From Enteropsectra breve (Eukaryota; Microsporidia), in the NCBI GenBank assembly GCA_024243835.1, contig JALPMN010000614.1:1-35080 (forward strand): DNA of 35,080 nt. The letters are read 5' to 3'. Positions 1 to 8,283 of the stretch are shown here, one piece after another. The position numbers and the translations under genes are program-made. The notes beneath the pieces were generated by a model. It did not search any database and was not told the DNA's origin. It saw only the letters and a program-made list of their open reading frames with translations. Position 1 is the first letter of the stretch, and each line of letters starts with the position of its first letter.

Positions 1-1077
1 CTAACTCGGATTTTCGTTATTTCCATAGTGGATTTTTAGCAGGTCAAAGACTGTGGACTGGACATCAACATTGTCGTAAAAGGAGGTATGTATCCCCATC
101 GCCTCGGAGTCTAATGCTATTTTTCTATTTATGTAATAAACAGGGTCTGCAATGAACTCCTCGAGTGTTTCTATTTGCTTTGCCACGCGTTGGCTTGTAA
201 TTCGAGTTGCCTCAAGTTTCTTATCGAACTCTTTGACAATCTTAGGATACAGCACGGGAAACTCGCCAAGATCATCACACTCGGTTTCAATATCCCAGAT
301 TTCATCGCCAATATGCTCAACATCGACCGTAACGTAGCCCAGTGGCTCAAGATGTTCGCAAAGCATAAACCCCACCGAATTGAAGTTAAACTGGTCAACA
401 CTAAATACATTTTTTAATTCACTGTTACAAGTAACATTTCCGGAAAGATAGTCATTCAGCTTGTTGTTATTTATGTATTTATATATTTCTTTTATTATAT
501 TTTGCTTGGTGTCGCATTCTATGTTTAGAAGCATCTTTAGTTTTTCCCCAAGTTTATAGACCTTTCTTTTGTTAGCCACTTTTATTAAGATCTGCGCATT
601 TTTAGAGCCTGTGTTTTTAAACGCTATGAACCCCTGCGCATCAGAGTCAGCGGTCCACTCGTGTATCTGGGCTTTGCCAAGTTTTTCGTCATTTCCTTCT
701 TTATTGTTATCAATGGAGTTATCTTCACCAATTTCCATCATATGATCTTCTCGGTTAATATCACTCTTGCTGTAATTGCCATCAGCTGCGTTGTCTCTTA
801 TACCAAAATCATTGGATAGCTGCTTGCCATCCTCGTCATTTGCATTCACTATAACCGCTACTCTTTTCACCAAGTCCCATATGTTCGTCTTTGTTTCATT
901 GCCAAATTCATCCAATATTTTTGTTCCAATTTTTATTGATGTGTTCGTGTTGCTTACGAACAGTCTTAATATACGCTTACATTTGATCCGTTTCATATGC
1001 TGCGACTCAATGTCCAATCGCTTCTCCAAAGCAATGGCATCCAGCCGCTTTCCAATCTCCTCCAATTTCTGTTTCAT
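1..1077 (-). CDS. BAF60/SNF12/RSC6-type chromatin-remodelling subunit (SWIB domain)
   Basis: The 358-residue protein matches the SMARCD/BAF60-Rsc6-Snf12 family along its whole length. An N-terminal strand block (about 36-75) resembles the family's LRIFISNT region. A WT...GF block follows at about 141-150. A SWIB/MDM2-like domain spans about 173-248, with KLGEKLKMLLNIE and a following helix pair. The C-terminal block (about 300-355) resembles the DP..FIN..L tail. The family's role is a core structural subunit of SWI/SNF or RSC ATP-dependent nucleosome remodellers in the nucleus. An acidic low-complexity insert (about 100-135) is variable. The stop codon occupies the first three bases of the window, so the gene is complete. 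The ATG is preceded on its own strand by AAAGCCTTAAATA, a weak form of the start-proximal C-rich signal. Family assignment is firm; which complex it serves is not decided. Confidence 0.85.
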   Translation of the reverse strand: MKQKLEEIGKRLDAIALEKRLDIESQHMKRIKCKRILRLFVSNTNTSIKIGTKILDEFGNETKTNIWDLVKRVAVIVNANDEDGKQLSNDFGIRDNAADGNYSKSDINREDHMMEIGEDNSIDNNKEGNDEKLGKAQIHEWTADSDAQGFIAFKNTGSKNAQILIKVANKRKVYKLGEKLKMLLNIECDTKQNIIKEIYKYINNNKLNDYLSGNVTCNSELKNVFSVDQFNFNSVGFMLCEHLEPLGYVTVDVEHIGDEIWDIETECDDLGEFPVLYPKIVKEFDKKLEATRITSQRVAKQIETLEEFIADPVYYINRKIALDSEAMGIHTSFYDNVDVQSTVFDLLKIHYGNNENPS

Positions 1078-1371
1078 TATTTAAGGCTTTTGTTATTATG
1101 GAAAAATTTTTAAAGAATTTTAAACTACAAATTAAGATCGAAAACTACGATGTCATCCCACCATGCCCTGTATTTACCTGTACGGAGCAAAAAGCAAAAT
1201 TTTTTCAAAATTTGTCGCAATTTTTAATTTATTATTCAGCTTTTTTCAGTTTAAAAAGAGCGCTGGCTAACCATTACGTAAAATTTAAACGCTAGAAACA
1301 TAAACAAAACTAAAAGATTGTAAATAGCGTTCTAGATTTTGCAAAAATAGCGTTGCTGTGATAAAAATACT

Positions 1372-2181
1372 TTATTTGGTTTTTTTAAAATTCAAATGTT
1401 TTTTCTTTATGGTGTAACCATCTTTATCAACATCACTTAGTATCTGCACATCAGATTCTTCCACCAGGAGTTCAATCAGCATTGTATTTTTTACTTTGTC
1501 TAGCCCGGTAATACCACTGATCGCATCAATAGCACGCTCTTTGCTCATTCCCTTGAACGAGCTAATGATGAACTCTGCAGAGGCATTGATACTGTTTGAT
1601 TTGAGGAAATTCATCAGTTTTGTGCTTTTGACTGTGGATGCTACATCGCAGTAAAACTCGTCATTTCTCTCCACCTTTTCAACCTTCTGGTGTGTAACAA
1701 AATAGTGATTTAAACTTTTGTTGTGGTAGAAATCTGGAATTTCCTTTTGCAGGCTCTCGGCGCAAACAAATCCTTTGTCAAATGTTCGTTTTATCATTGC
1801 GCCTGCCAGGCCATTTTTTTCAATTTCAGCTACCAGCTCTTGTTCGGAAAGAGGGCCAGCCACAGCCTCGCCCTTTTTCAGCAACCATTGCACAGGAACA
1901 GCCTCCATTTTGTGGAGGATGAAGTTTCCTGCATCATCAAAGTACCCACTGTTTGAGCCATTTTCATATGCCTTTGCTGGTTTAGAGCTTCTCTTAGCGG
2001 CAATATTTCGTTCTTTCTTATTCGAATCGATTGAGCAGTTAATGGCATTCTCTTCTGCAGCAGTGAGCTCTCTAAAGAGATACAATGGCGTTGGATTCTC
2101 GTTTAAAATCGAAGTGTCCTCAAGATCGTCCGGGCGTCTGTAGTTTCTGAGCATTTCAATTTCTGTATGATTTTGCAGCAT
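1372..2181 (-). CDS. GYF-domain-like protein, possibly Lin1/CD2BP2-related
   Basis: The protein has 269 residues. Residues about 97-150 (QWLLKKGEAVAGPLSEQEL ... KGFVC) look like a divergent GYF domain, a module that binds proline-rich peptides. Just upstream, SGYFDDAGNFI (78-88) resembles the G-FD--GNY/F motif that precedes the GYF domain in Lin1/CD2BP2 (U5 snRNP 52K), which suggests a splicing-related family member. The aromatic GYF core itself is not well conserved. The C-terminal 100 residues are helical and lysine-rich and I do not recognise them. The start is well supported: on the gene's strand AAAATTTTACCC lies just before the ATG. It is head-to-head with the next gene, sharing a 143-bp intergenic region. 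The Lin1 link is an inference; other GYF proteins such as Smy2 are alternatives. Confidence 0.6.
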   Translation of the reverse strand: MLQNHTEIEMLRNYRRPDDLEDTSILNENPTPLYLFRELTAAEENAINCSIDSNKKERNIAAKRSSKPAKAYENGSNSGYFDDAGNFILHKMEAVPVQWLLKKGEAVAGPLSEQELVAEIEKNGLAGAMIKRTFDKGFVCAESLQKEIPDFYHNKSLNHYFVTHQKVEKVERNDEFYCDVASTVKSTKLMNFLKSNSINASAEFIISSFKGMSKERAIDAISGITGLDKVKNTMLIELLVEESDVQILSDVDKDGYTIKKKHLNFKKTK

Positions 2182-2183
2182 TT

Positions 2184-2196
2184 AGGGTAAAATTTT
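2184..2196 (-). promoter_or_regulatory. AAATTTT + CCC start-proximal signal of the GYF gene
   Basis: Read on the minus strand this is AAAATTTTACCCT, ending two bases before the ATG. It is almost identical to the signal before the Cdc20 gene at 3618-3630. Microsporidian genes are known to carry CCC-like motifs with an upstream AAATTT-like tract next to the start codon. Confidence 0.65.
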
Positions 2197-2324
2197 GTAA
2201 GGGGAATTTAAAATTTAGATTTCCTAGTGTATGCTTTATACAGCCAACTCTAACAAGCATGCTTATAGGCATGTTTTTTCCACAGCAGCACCATTAAAAT
2301 TTATTTTCTTTTTTCCCTCTAAAA

Positions 2325-2585
2325 ATGGATCTGCCAATAAATGAAAACAAGGAAAACTACGATCCTACTCTAAAACTCTATTCGCCAGCAAAATTATCCT
2401 CACAGAAAAGATATGGGGTTATGAAAGCACTTACTGAGGCCAGAGGCAATAATAAGACGAATCAGGAAGGAGATTCTCCCGCGGAACTGGCTAGCGGGAA
2501 AAAGCCAGGGAAAGGCACAAAAAGAAAGCCTAGGAAGACGAAGCCCATACTCATATTCTTCAATGAAGGAGAAAGACGGTTCTAA
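2325..2585 (+). CDS. Small basic lysine-rich protein, function unknown
   Basis: The predicted protein has 86 residues and I do not recognise it. The N-terminal third is acidic to neutral (ENKENYDP), and the C-terminal half is strongly basic, with GKKPGKGTKRKPRKTKP near the end that could serve as a nuclear localisation or nucleic-acid-binding segment. KENY and LYSPAKL look like short linear motifs: S-P-A-K fits a proline-directed kinase site and KEN an APC/C degron. Both are short enough to be chance. Support for a real gene is a CCC-bearing pyrimidine run (TTTTTTCCCTC) just before the ATG and AT-rich AATAAA-like sequence after the stop. It diverges from the GYF gene. Confidence 0.5.
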   Translation: MDLPINENKENYDPTLKLYSPAKLSSQKRYGVMKALTEARGNNKTNQEGDSPAELASGKKPGKGTKRKPRKTKPILIFFNEGERRF

Positions 2586-3631
2586 CTTTTATAAATTAAA
2601 TAAATTTGTGTCTTTTTCTTTTAAGCTGAGTGTAAAAAATTCATGAACACAGCTATTTATACAGCAAAAAGTAATCCGCAATAGCCATAATATGAAGCAA
2701 AATCACACGATTTTTAATGGAAGGCAACGATTTTAAACAATATAGCAAGTATTTTATTCTCCAGGACAATTAAGTATAATTGTTAGTTTCTAAACAAAAA
2801 TTAAAAGATTTAAAATGCGAGTGTCTAGTATTATACGATATCTTTCACCCATTATACTTTTTCTAGCAGCGATTATAAATAAGAAGCATGCACAGTTCAA
2901 TGAACTCTTTTATGGGAGGGGGTCCATGATGTATTTTGGTATACTGCATGAATGTAAATCTTAATATACGACTATTTCTTATTTGCACTAAAGATTAGCC
3001 CTCAAAAGCCACGTGCTTACGCATGCACTAGCGTTTACGCACTTAGAGACAATAAAGCATTTAACTTATAAAACTGTATGTCTTTATCCAATCTAATGAA
3101 AATTAATGCGTTTTATTAAGCTTCCGTCTAGAGCCATTTAATTCAACTTAAGCATTAAAAGAGTAGCAACAATACAATTTATAAAAATAAATTGGTGTAT
3201 TTACGCGTAGTAACAAACTTGAATAGTTTTGCTTTATTTATAGCTTCTTTGTCACTCCTTTAGTTACATGTGATTTATGAACTCAAGTTCTCTTCTGCTA
3301 AAGCAAATTTTAATCATCAGTAATAAAAGTTCAGATACAGACAAGGCCTTAATAATATGTACTTAACTTTAGAAATATCTAGCTTTATTTAAATATAATG
3401 TGTAAAGCATCTCATGTTTCAGTTCTCTTCTGCTATATTATTTTTAAAATATGAATTTCTTGTGTCCGCATTTCACTATTTAAAAATTTTTAAGAGAAAC
3501 AAAAAACTCAATCTTAACCGATGAAAAACAGTGTTTATTTACTAGTTGTTGGATATTTATATTTGTTTCATAGTAGTAAATATTTATAATTTCTTTTTTA
3601 TTCTGCAAGAACTTACTAAAATTTTACCCTT
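2586..3631. other. Intergenic spacer, about 1 kb, no gene seen
   Basis: AT-rich with stops in all frames and no tRNA-like structure recognised. It holds a 15-base direct repeat, AGTTCTCTTCTGCTA, near 3286 and again near 3421, and one AAGCATTTAA at 3055-3064. The right end carries the Cdc20 start signal. Confidence 0.6.
3618..3630 (+). promoter_or_regulatory. AAATTTT + CCC start-proximal signal of the Cdc20-like gene
   Basis: AAATTTTACCCT ends two bases before the ATG at 3632. It is the clearest example in the window of the microsporidian start-proximal motif and fixes the start codon. Confidence 0.7.
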
Positions 3632-4690
3632 ATGGCAATAGATCTATCAGGTCTCTTCAAGGCGGCCTCTAAGAGCCACCACCGCAGCCGCGCCAGATTT
3701 GCAGTGTCAGACTTATTTTCTCTCCCGAACATCAATGAGCGTTCGAAGAGGATAGAAGACAGGCATATAGACAAGAGTCCCTATAAGATTCTTGATGCGC
3801 CTGGTATCGTTGATGACTACTATCTGAATGTTCTGGACTGGACGAAAAATCGTATTTCTGTTGCTCTAGGAAATACCCTTTTCAGCTACAACACGGACAC
3901 TAACGAGGCCAGTGAGATATTCTCATCAGAGCGGGACTACGTCTCCAGTATCAAAGGAAACTGTGAAACTATGGCCATCGGCGATGCGAGTGGATCGTTT
4001 TATATTTATGATTATAATCAGGAGAAAATTTCATATTCTCTGGATATGCACCAGACGAGAATCTGTGCACTGGATGTTTCAGAGAAAATGGTTGTTGCAG
4101 GCTCAAAGTCAGGAGCCATCTGCACTTTGGACACTCGCACGATGAGACCCACGTACCTGGAGGGACACACCCAGGAGGTCTGTGGGCTGAAGTGGAACAA
4201 AGACTATTTTGCAAGCGGAGCAAATGACAACACAATTCGTGTCTGGCGCAATGGCTCGCCTGTATCGATGGTGCTGAAGGGACACAAGTCGGCCATTAAG
4301 GCTCTGGACTGGTGCCCCTGGAAAACAAATATTCTGGCATCAGGGGGCGGAACGAAAGACAAAACAATCAAGTTTTGGGACACGCAGAACGGAAAGTGTA
4401 TAAACAACATAGAAGTCAGCAGCCAGGTGTGTTCTGTGAATTATCTTTCAAGATACAAGGAAATGGTCACAAGCCATGGATACCAGGAAAATGATCTCAA
4501 GCTGTGGAAAATTGCCGGGATGAAGATGCTCTCCAGTTTTGGCTCACACGAAGGCCGTATTTTGCATACAGCGCTGAGTCCAGACCAGACATCGATGGTG
4601 AGTCTTGGCTCAGACGAGTCTTTGAAATTCTGGAAACTGTCGGAAAGAAAGCCAAACGTCTACAAAAGAGACTCAATTGGAATGAGATAA
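3632..4690 (+). CDS. CDC20: Cdc20/Cdh1-type WD40 activator of the anaphase-promoting complex
   Basis: The 352-residue protein is a WD40 propeller of the Fizzy family, which recruits D-box and KEN-box substrates to the APC/C ubiquitin ligase. The diagnostic entry PYKILDAPGIVDDYYLNVLDW (about 50-70) matches the Cdc20/Cdh1 signature. Later repeats match too: HTQEVCGLKW, HKSAIKALDWCPWKTNILASGGGT and SSQVCSVNYLSRYKEMVTSHG. The N-terminal extension is only about 48 residues, against about 165 in human CDC20, and I see no C-box (DR[FY]IP) in it. The C-terminus ends ...IGMR, so the usual IR tail is MR. AT-rich AATAAA sequence follows the stop. Family certain; Cdc20 versus Cdh1 not resolved. Confidence 0.93.
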   Translation: MAIDLSGLFKAASKSHHRSRARFAVSDLFSLPNINERSKRIEDRHIDKSPYKILDAPGIVDDYYLNVLDWTKNRISVALGNTLFSYNTDTNEASEIFSSERDYVSSIKGNCETMAIGDASGSFYIYDYNQEKISYSLDMHQTRICALDVSEKMVVAGSKSGAICTLDTRTMRPTYLEGHTQEVCGLKWNKDYFASGANDNTIRVWRNGSPVSMVLKGHKSAIKALDWCPWKTNILASGGGTKDKTIKFWDTQNGKCINNIEVSSQVCSVNYLSRYKEMVTSHGYQENDLKLWKIAGMKMLSSFGSHEGRILHTALSPDQTSMVSLGSDESLKFWKLSERKPNVYKRDSIGMR

Positions 4691-4953
4691 AATAAATGCA
4701 AAATAAAAAGGTATTTTTTAAATCTTGCTTATTTAAAGACTATTTCTTATGGCTCATAGTCGAAAGAGTTGCTTAGTTTTTATGTCTGTAAATTAAATTA
4801 TCCTTAGCAACAGTGTAGTTTTCTATCTTCTCAAGCTATGATATTGCTATTTATGAGTTACATAACTAAAAATGTTTATTGAGTAGGGAGATTCAATACA
4901 TCATCGAAAAAAGTATTTTTCTTGCACAGTAAAAAGGATGTGCTTTAAAGCCC

Positions 4954-5247
4954 ATGGTAAAATCGCTCTGTATCTATGAGAATAGCAATTTGAAATTTAC
5001 AACAAATAAGGTAGACGAACTGATTGCGAATGCTGTGATAGGATTCAGAAACATTGCAACACAAACATACAACGATACGCTCCAGAGCATTAAAATTGGC
5101 AACGACGAGATAAAGGTATTTAGCCCGTGCAGCAGTGTTGTTGTTTTCTCACTCAACGATGCCAACAAGGACCTTGTAAAGGCATATAACTTATACTGTG
5201 AGGCTAAACGGGAAAATAATATGGCTTTAATGGAAAGTTTGTATTAA
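4954..5247 (+). CDS. 97-residue protein, function unknown
   Basis: The 97-residue protein is not recognised. The pattern (a strand MVKSLCIYEN, a helix around NKVDELIANAVIGF, strands around IKIGNDEIKVFSPCSSVVVFSL, then a final helix NKDLVKAYNLYCEAKR) could fit a small longin/TRAPP-sedlin or roadblock-like fold. That is inferred from pattern only, and the protein is shorter than typical sedlins. The start is supported by GCTTTAAAGCCC placed immediately before the ATG. Codon use looks like neighbouring genes. Confidence 0.5.
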   Translation: MVKSLCIYENSNLKFTTNKVDELIANAVIGFRNIATQTYNDTLQSIKIGNDEIKVFSPCSSVVVFSLNDANKDLVKAYNLYCEAKRENNMALMESLY

Positions 5248-5607
5248 ATTTGTATATTTTTATGTTGAAAAACATTTCTTTGCTCTTCTAAAGGCATGAT
5301 ACCGCTTGAATCCCTTTGCCTTAAAAGTTAAGGTTCTGAACAAAAAAAAGGATTTACAAAACAACGCTACCTTAGACAATATAAAATGCTGTTATTATTT
5401 GTTGGGTGCAGCTCATCTTTATACAATACGTGGTTGAATATGTAATATGGAATGCTAATTGATATTTGCCTTTAGTAATTTTAGAAATAAAACAAGAAGC
5501 TTAGCTGGAAAATCTTGCCCAGAATCAAAAACTATAAATAGAAAATAAGCATCAAATGTGGTTTAACTAGTGGGGAAGAATAAGTTATGTTCGTAAGATA
5601 AAACTGA
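5248..5607. other. Convergent intergenic spacer, nothing recognised
   Basis: About 360 bases of AT-rich sequence between the stops of the 97-residue gene and the cullin gene. I see no coding, RNA or repeat signal. Confidence 0.5.
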
Positions 5608-7824
5608 TTAAGGGATATACACAATTTGATCACCGACAATATCAATGTACTGCTTATCTGCAAGGCTTTCAAGATACTTGCTAATTTTGCTCTTTTCAAA
5701 TAACGAAAACTCTTTCTCAAGCATATCTCTCAAGACCCGTTTTTCTCTTTTGATATATTTTATAAGTTTGGCTTCATTCGCGGCATGGATATTTGGATGC
5801 CCCTCATCTTTTACCTCATCACTAGCTTCATGAGTTTTCAACGGATGGCATTCAGGCAAAAATGATTTAACTTTATTTTGTAAGTTGAGAGTAATGCACT
5901 CTGATCCTCTGCCGAAGAGGCCCTTGTCATGAAGTATCTTTACTTGTCTCAGATTGACACCACGAAACTGGCTCATTAGATTCTGATGGCATACAAAACA
6001 GCCAGCCTCGGACACGGCATTCTGCAAAAACAGCGTAATAAAGTGATATTGTGCCATTGTTACTTTCAGCTCTGCTCCCAGAAATGACACCTCCAATGTT
6101 GAAAGCGAATCGAACCACTGAACGCGTTTGCGGCTCGCAAGAAGGCTGTTTTCTGCATTTTGTTTCATCTCTGCAAAAAGCGGCATATCAAGATTTTCAT
6201 TAGCAAATTCAGGCCACTTCATCGCGGTCATTAGAAGCATCCTTTTATTGCCGGATATTTTTCTAATTTTCACAGTGTGATCTTCATCCACATCACTCAA
6301 AATATCACTATATTCACAGCGCATCCTGCTCTCAAGGCCACTTATCTTATTTTCAGACTGTAATACTGCCGCCGCATTATTTTTTGACTTCTGAACATCA
6401 TCTGCAATACGCAACATTTTTTCTGCATGCTGGGGCCGTAAAAAGGAAAGGAACCATTTTTCCTTATCAACATCACTCCTATGGAGAAGAAAGCGGTTAG
6501 ACAAATTATACTCCATTCTTCTGAGGAATACTGTCTCGTCTTTAGATTGCTCAATTATCTCAGCAACTGTCAAATAGGCTGCCTTTTTAAATAGACTAAT
6601 GACTGTACCGTCATCAAGGGCACCAGAGTCAAAGTCATTTATCTTCTTCATATTTACTGGAATTGCAAATTTTATCCCATTAAGCTCATCTTTTTTAGCA
6701 TTTTCTATCAGCGCAATAAAGCTGCACAGGCTTTCTTTCGAGTACTTCTCGGGTAGTATAAATGGCGAGTTCGATGATATCAAACAACCTACGAAATTAG
6801 AGATACCGATAATATTACTCTCACTGCTTAATAAAGTTTTGAAAAAGCTCTGCTCGATCGTTTTCAGTCGCTTGTCCGTAAAATATTCCGCAACTTTGAT
6901 CCTTATCCTATAAAGATCAAAAATCTGTATAAAGAGATCCTCTTTCGCATCTTTTATCAGAATGAAAATATTTCTATATATCTTTTCCAAGCTAACAATC
7001 GCTTTTTCACTATTGTAAATCTCATTGATCAACTCTAAATCCTCTAGATTTCTTATTTTCTCTACAATAACACTTGTAGGAATTTCTTCCGTTATCTTGG
7101 AGAAGATTCCCTGTATCAAAGCACTACTAAACTTTTTGGAAAATATACCTTTTAGAATACCCACGATCTCTGCTATCTTGGAAAAATTGTTCTCGCTTCT
7201 TTTAACCACACAAATGCCCTTTTCAACTAGAACTTTCGTAATACCTTTGGTATATTTTCGGTGCAAGTCAAGCGCCTTCAAAAACCTATAGAGTTCCTTT
7301 ATTTTAGCAGTAAGGCCCTCCTCAAGCTTGCTGTAAATAGCATCACTTAGTACAACTGAAATCATTTTGAAATATTTTTTGAAAAAGACTCTGGTTGCCT
7401 TTCTCATTTCATTTTCAAAGAATGCCACCTTCAAATGTAAAAACCTCTTTTTTTTGTTCAGTGCAAAGGTCAGCGTGTCTAAAATTGCTGCGTTTTCTTT
7501 AATTTCCGCTATCGTTCTGAGCATTAGGACAACTATTTTCTCTGACGCTGAATAATCACAATAGAAATCTGTCGCTGGAATATCTGACTTATCCGAAAGC
7601 ACTTCCTCCATAGAAACACCGAGTTTTTGAGTTGCCTGCTGTAAATGAGATCTGTACACGTTTTTCAGAGCCTTTCTGATTGATTTTTGCTGGGATCTTG
7701 GAAATATACCTGCATTCATGATTTTAATTGCTGAATAGCTGCTTTTAGTGTTGCTAAACATGCCATCTATGATTTCTTTCATTCTCTGCTGATATTCGCT
7801 TGTCTCTCTGTCCGCCAAATCCAT
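5608..7824 (-). CDS. Cullin-family scaffold of a ubiquitin ligase (cullin or APC2)
   Basis: I place the start at the internal ATG ending at 7824, giving 738 residues. On the gene's strand TTTTACCCC abuts that ATG, whereas the 20 residues upstream are hydrophobic and look like untranslated sequence. The second half has the cullin homology pattern: FLRRMEYNLSNRFLL with a following DD--KS segment, then MKWPEF...LDMPLFAEM...RKRVQWFDSLSTLEV, which resembles the WP...L.W...LG region of cullins and APC2. The C-terminal winged helix is LIKYIKREKRV...KQYIDIVGDQIVYIP. The lysine in YIK aligns with the cullin IMK neddylation lysine, favouring a canonical cullin. APC2 lacks that site but is otherwise similar in this part and would suit the nearby Cdc20 gene. 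The first half is helical and divergent. Role: RING-E2 scaffold for ubiquitination. Confidence 0.72.
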   Translation of the reverse strand: MDLADRETSEYQQRMKEIIDGMFSNTKSSYSAIKIMNAGIFPRSQQKSIRKALKNVYRSHLQQATQKLGVSMEEVLSDKSDIPATDFYCDYSASEKIVVLMLRTIAEIKENAAILDTLTFALNKKKRFLHLKVAFFENEMRKATRVFFKKYFKMISVVLSDAIYSKLEEGLTAKIKELYRFLKALDLHRKYTKGITKVLVEKGICVVKRSENNFSKIAEIVGILKGIFSKKFSSALIQGIFSKITEEIPTSVIVEKIRNLEDLELINEIYNSEKAIVSLEKIYRNIFILIKDAKEDLFIQIFDLYRIRIKVAEYFTDKRLKTIEQSFFKTLLSSESNIIGISNFVGCLISSNSPFILPEKYSKESLCSFIALIENAKKDELNGIKFAIPVNMKKINDFDSGALDDGTVISLFKKAAYLTVAEIIEQSKDETVFLRRMEYNLSNRFLLHRSDVDKEKWFLSFLRPQHAEKMLRIADDVQKSKNNAAAVLQSENKISGLESRMRCEYSDILSDVDEDHTVKIRKISGNKRMLLMTAMKWPEFANENLDMPLFAEMKQNAENSLLASRKRVQWFDSLSTLEVSFLGAELKVTMAQYHFITLFLQNAVSEAGCFVCHQNLMSQFRGVNLRQVKILHDKGLFGRGSECITLNLQNKVKSFLPECHPLKTHEASDEVKDEGHPNIHAANEAKLIKYIKREKRVLRDMLEKEFSLFEKSKISKYLESLADKQYIDIVGDQIVYIP

Positions 7825-8283
7825 GGGGTAAAAGAACCAGATTCTAATAGTCGACAATAAAAAATCAAATAGCACCAGCAACACTATATAGTCTTATCGA
7901 AATCTAAGTTTCCATTAATATCCAGCTTTACGGTCATTTGCATTGCAAACATTCACGAAACCATTCCGCTTAAAATACACTTTCTTTTGTAAAGGCGACT
8001 GATCAAATAAAACTTATGTTTTTCCACGTGACAATTAAGAACAGTAAAAGTCAATCTAAAGTCTAGTTTAACATTGCTTAGTACAGAAAGTGTAAGTTAT
8101 AAGGTGTGCTATTCATTTGCATTAGAATATTTTGATTTAAACTAAATTATAGCAACAACCATCCTTAGTTGATTATACCTGTGTAAACAGATCGAAATAG
8201 TATTTAAAGTGTAAAATATCAGTACTATGCATATGCAAAAGCGTAAGAGTTTGGGAAAATTGTGTGTTGATATATTTTTTATT
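7825..8283. other. Intergenic spacer upstream of the cullin gene
   Basis: About 460 bases. Adjacent to 7825 it carries GGGGTAAAA (minus strand TTTTACCCC), the start signal of the cullin gene. The rest is AT-rich with no gene seen. Confidence 0.55.

Noticed and set aside
7825..7884. N-terminal 20-residue hydrophobic extension of the cullin frame
   Set aside because: The CCC signal abuts the internal ATG at 7824, and a hydrophobic leader is not expected on a cullin.
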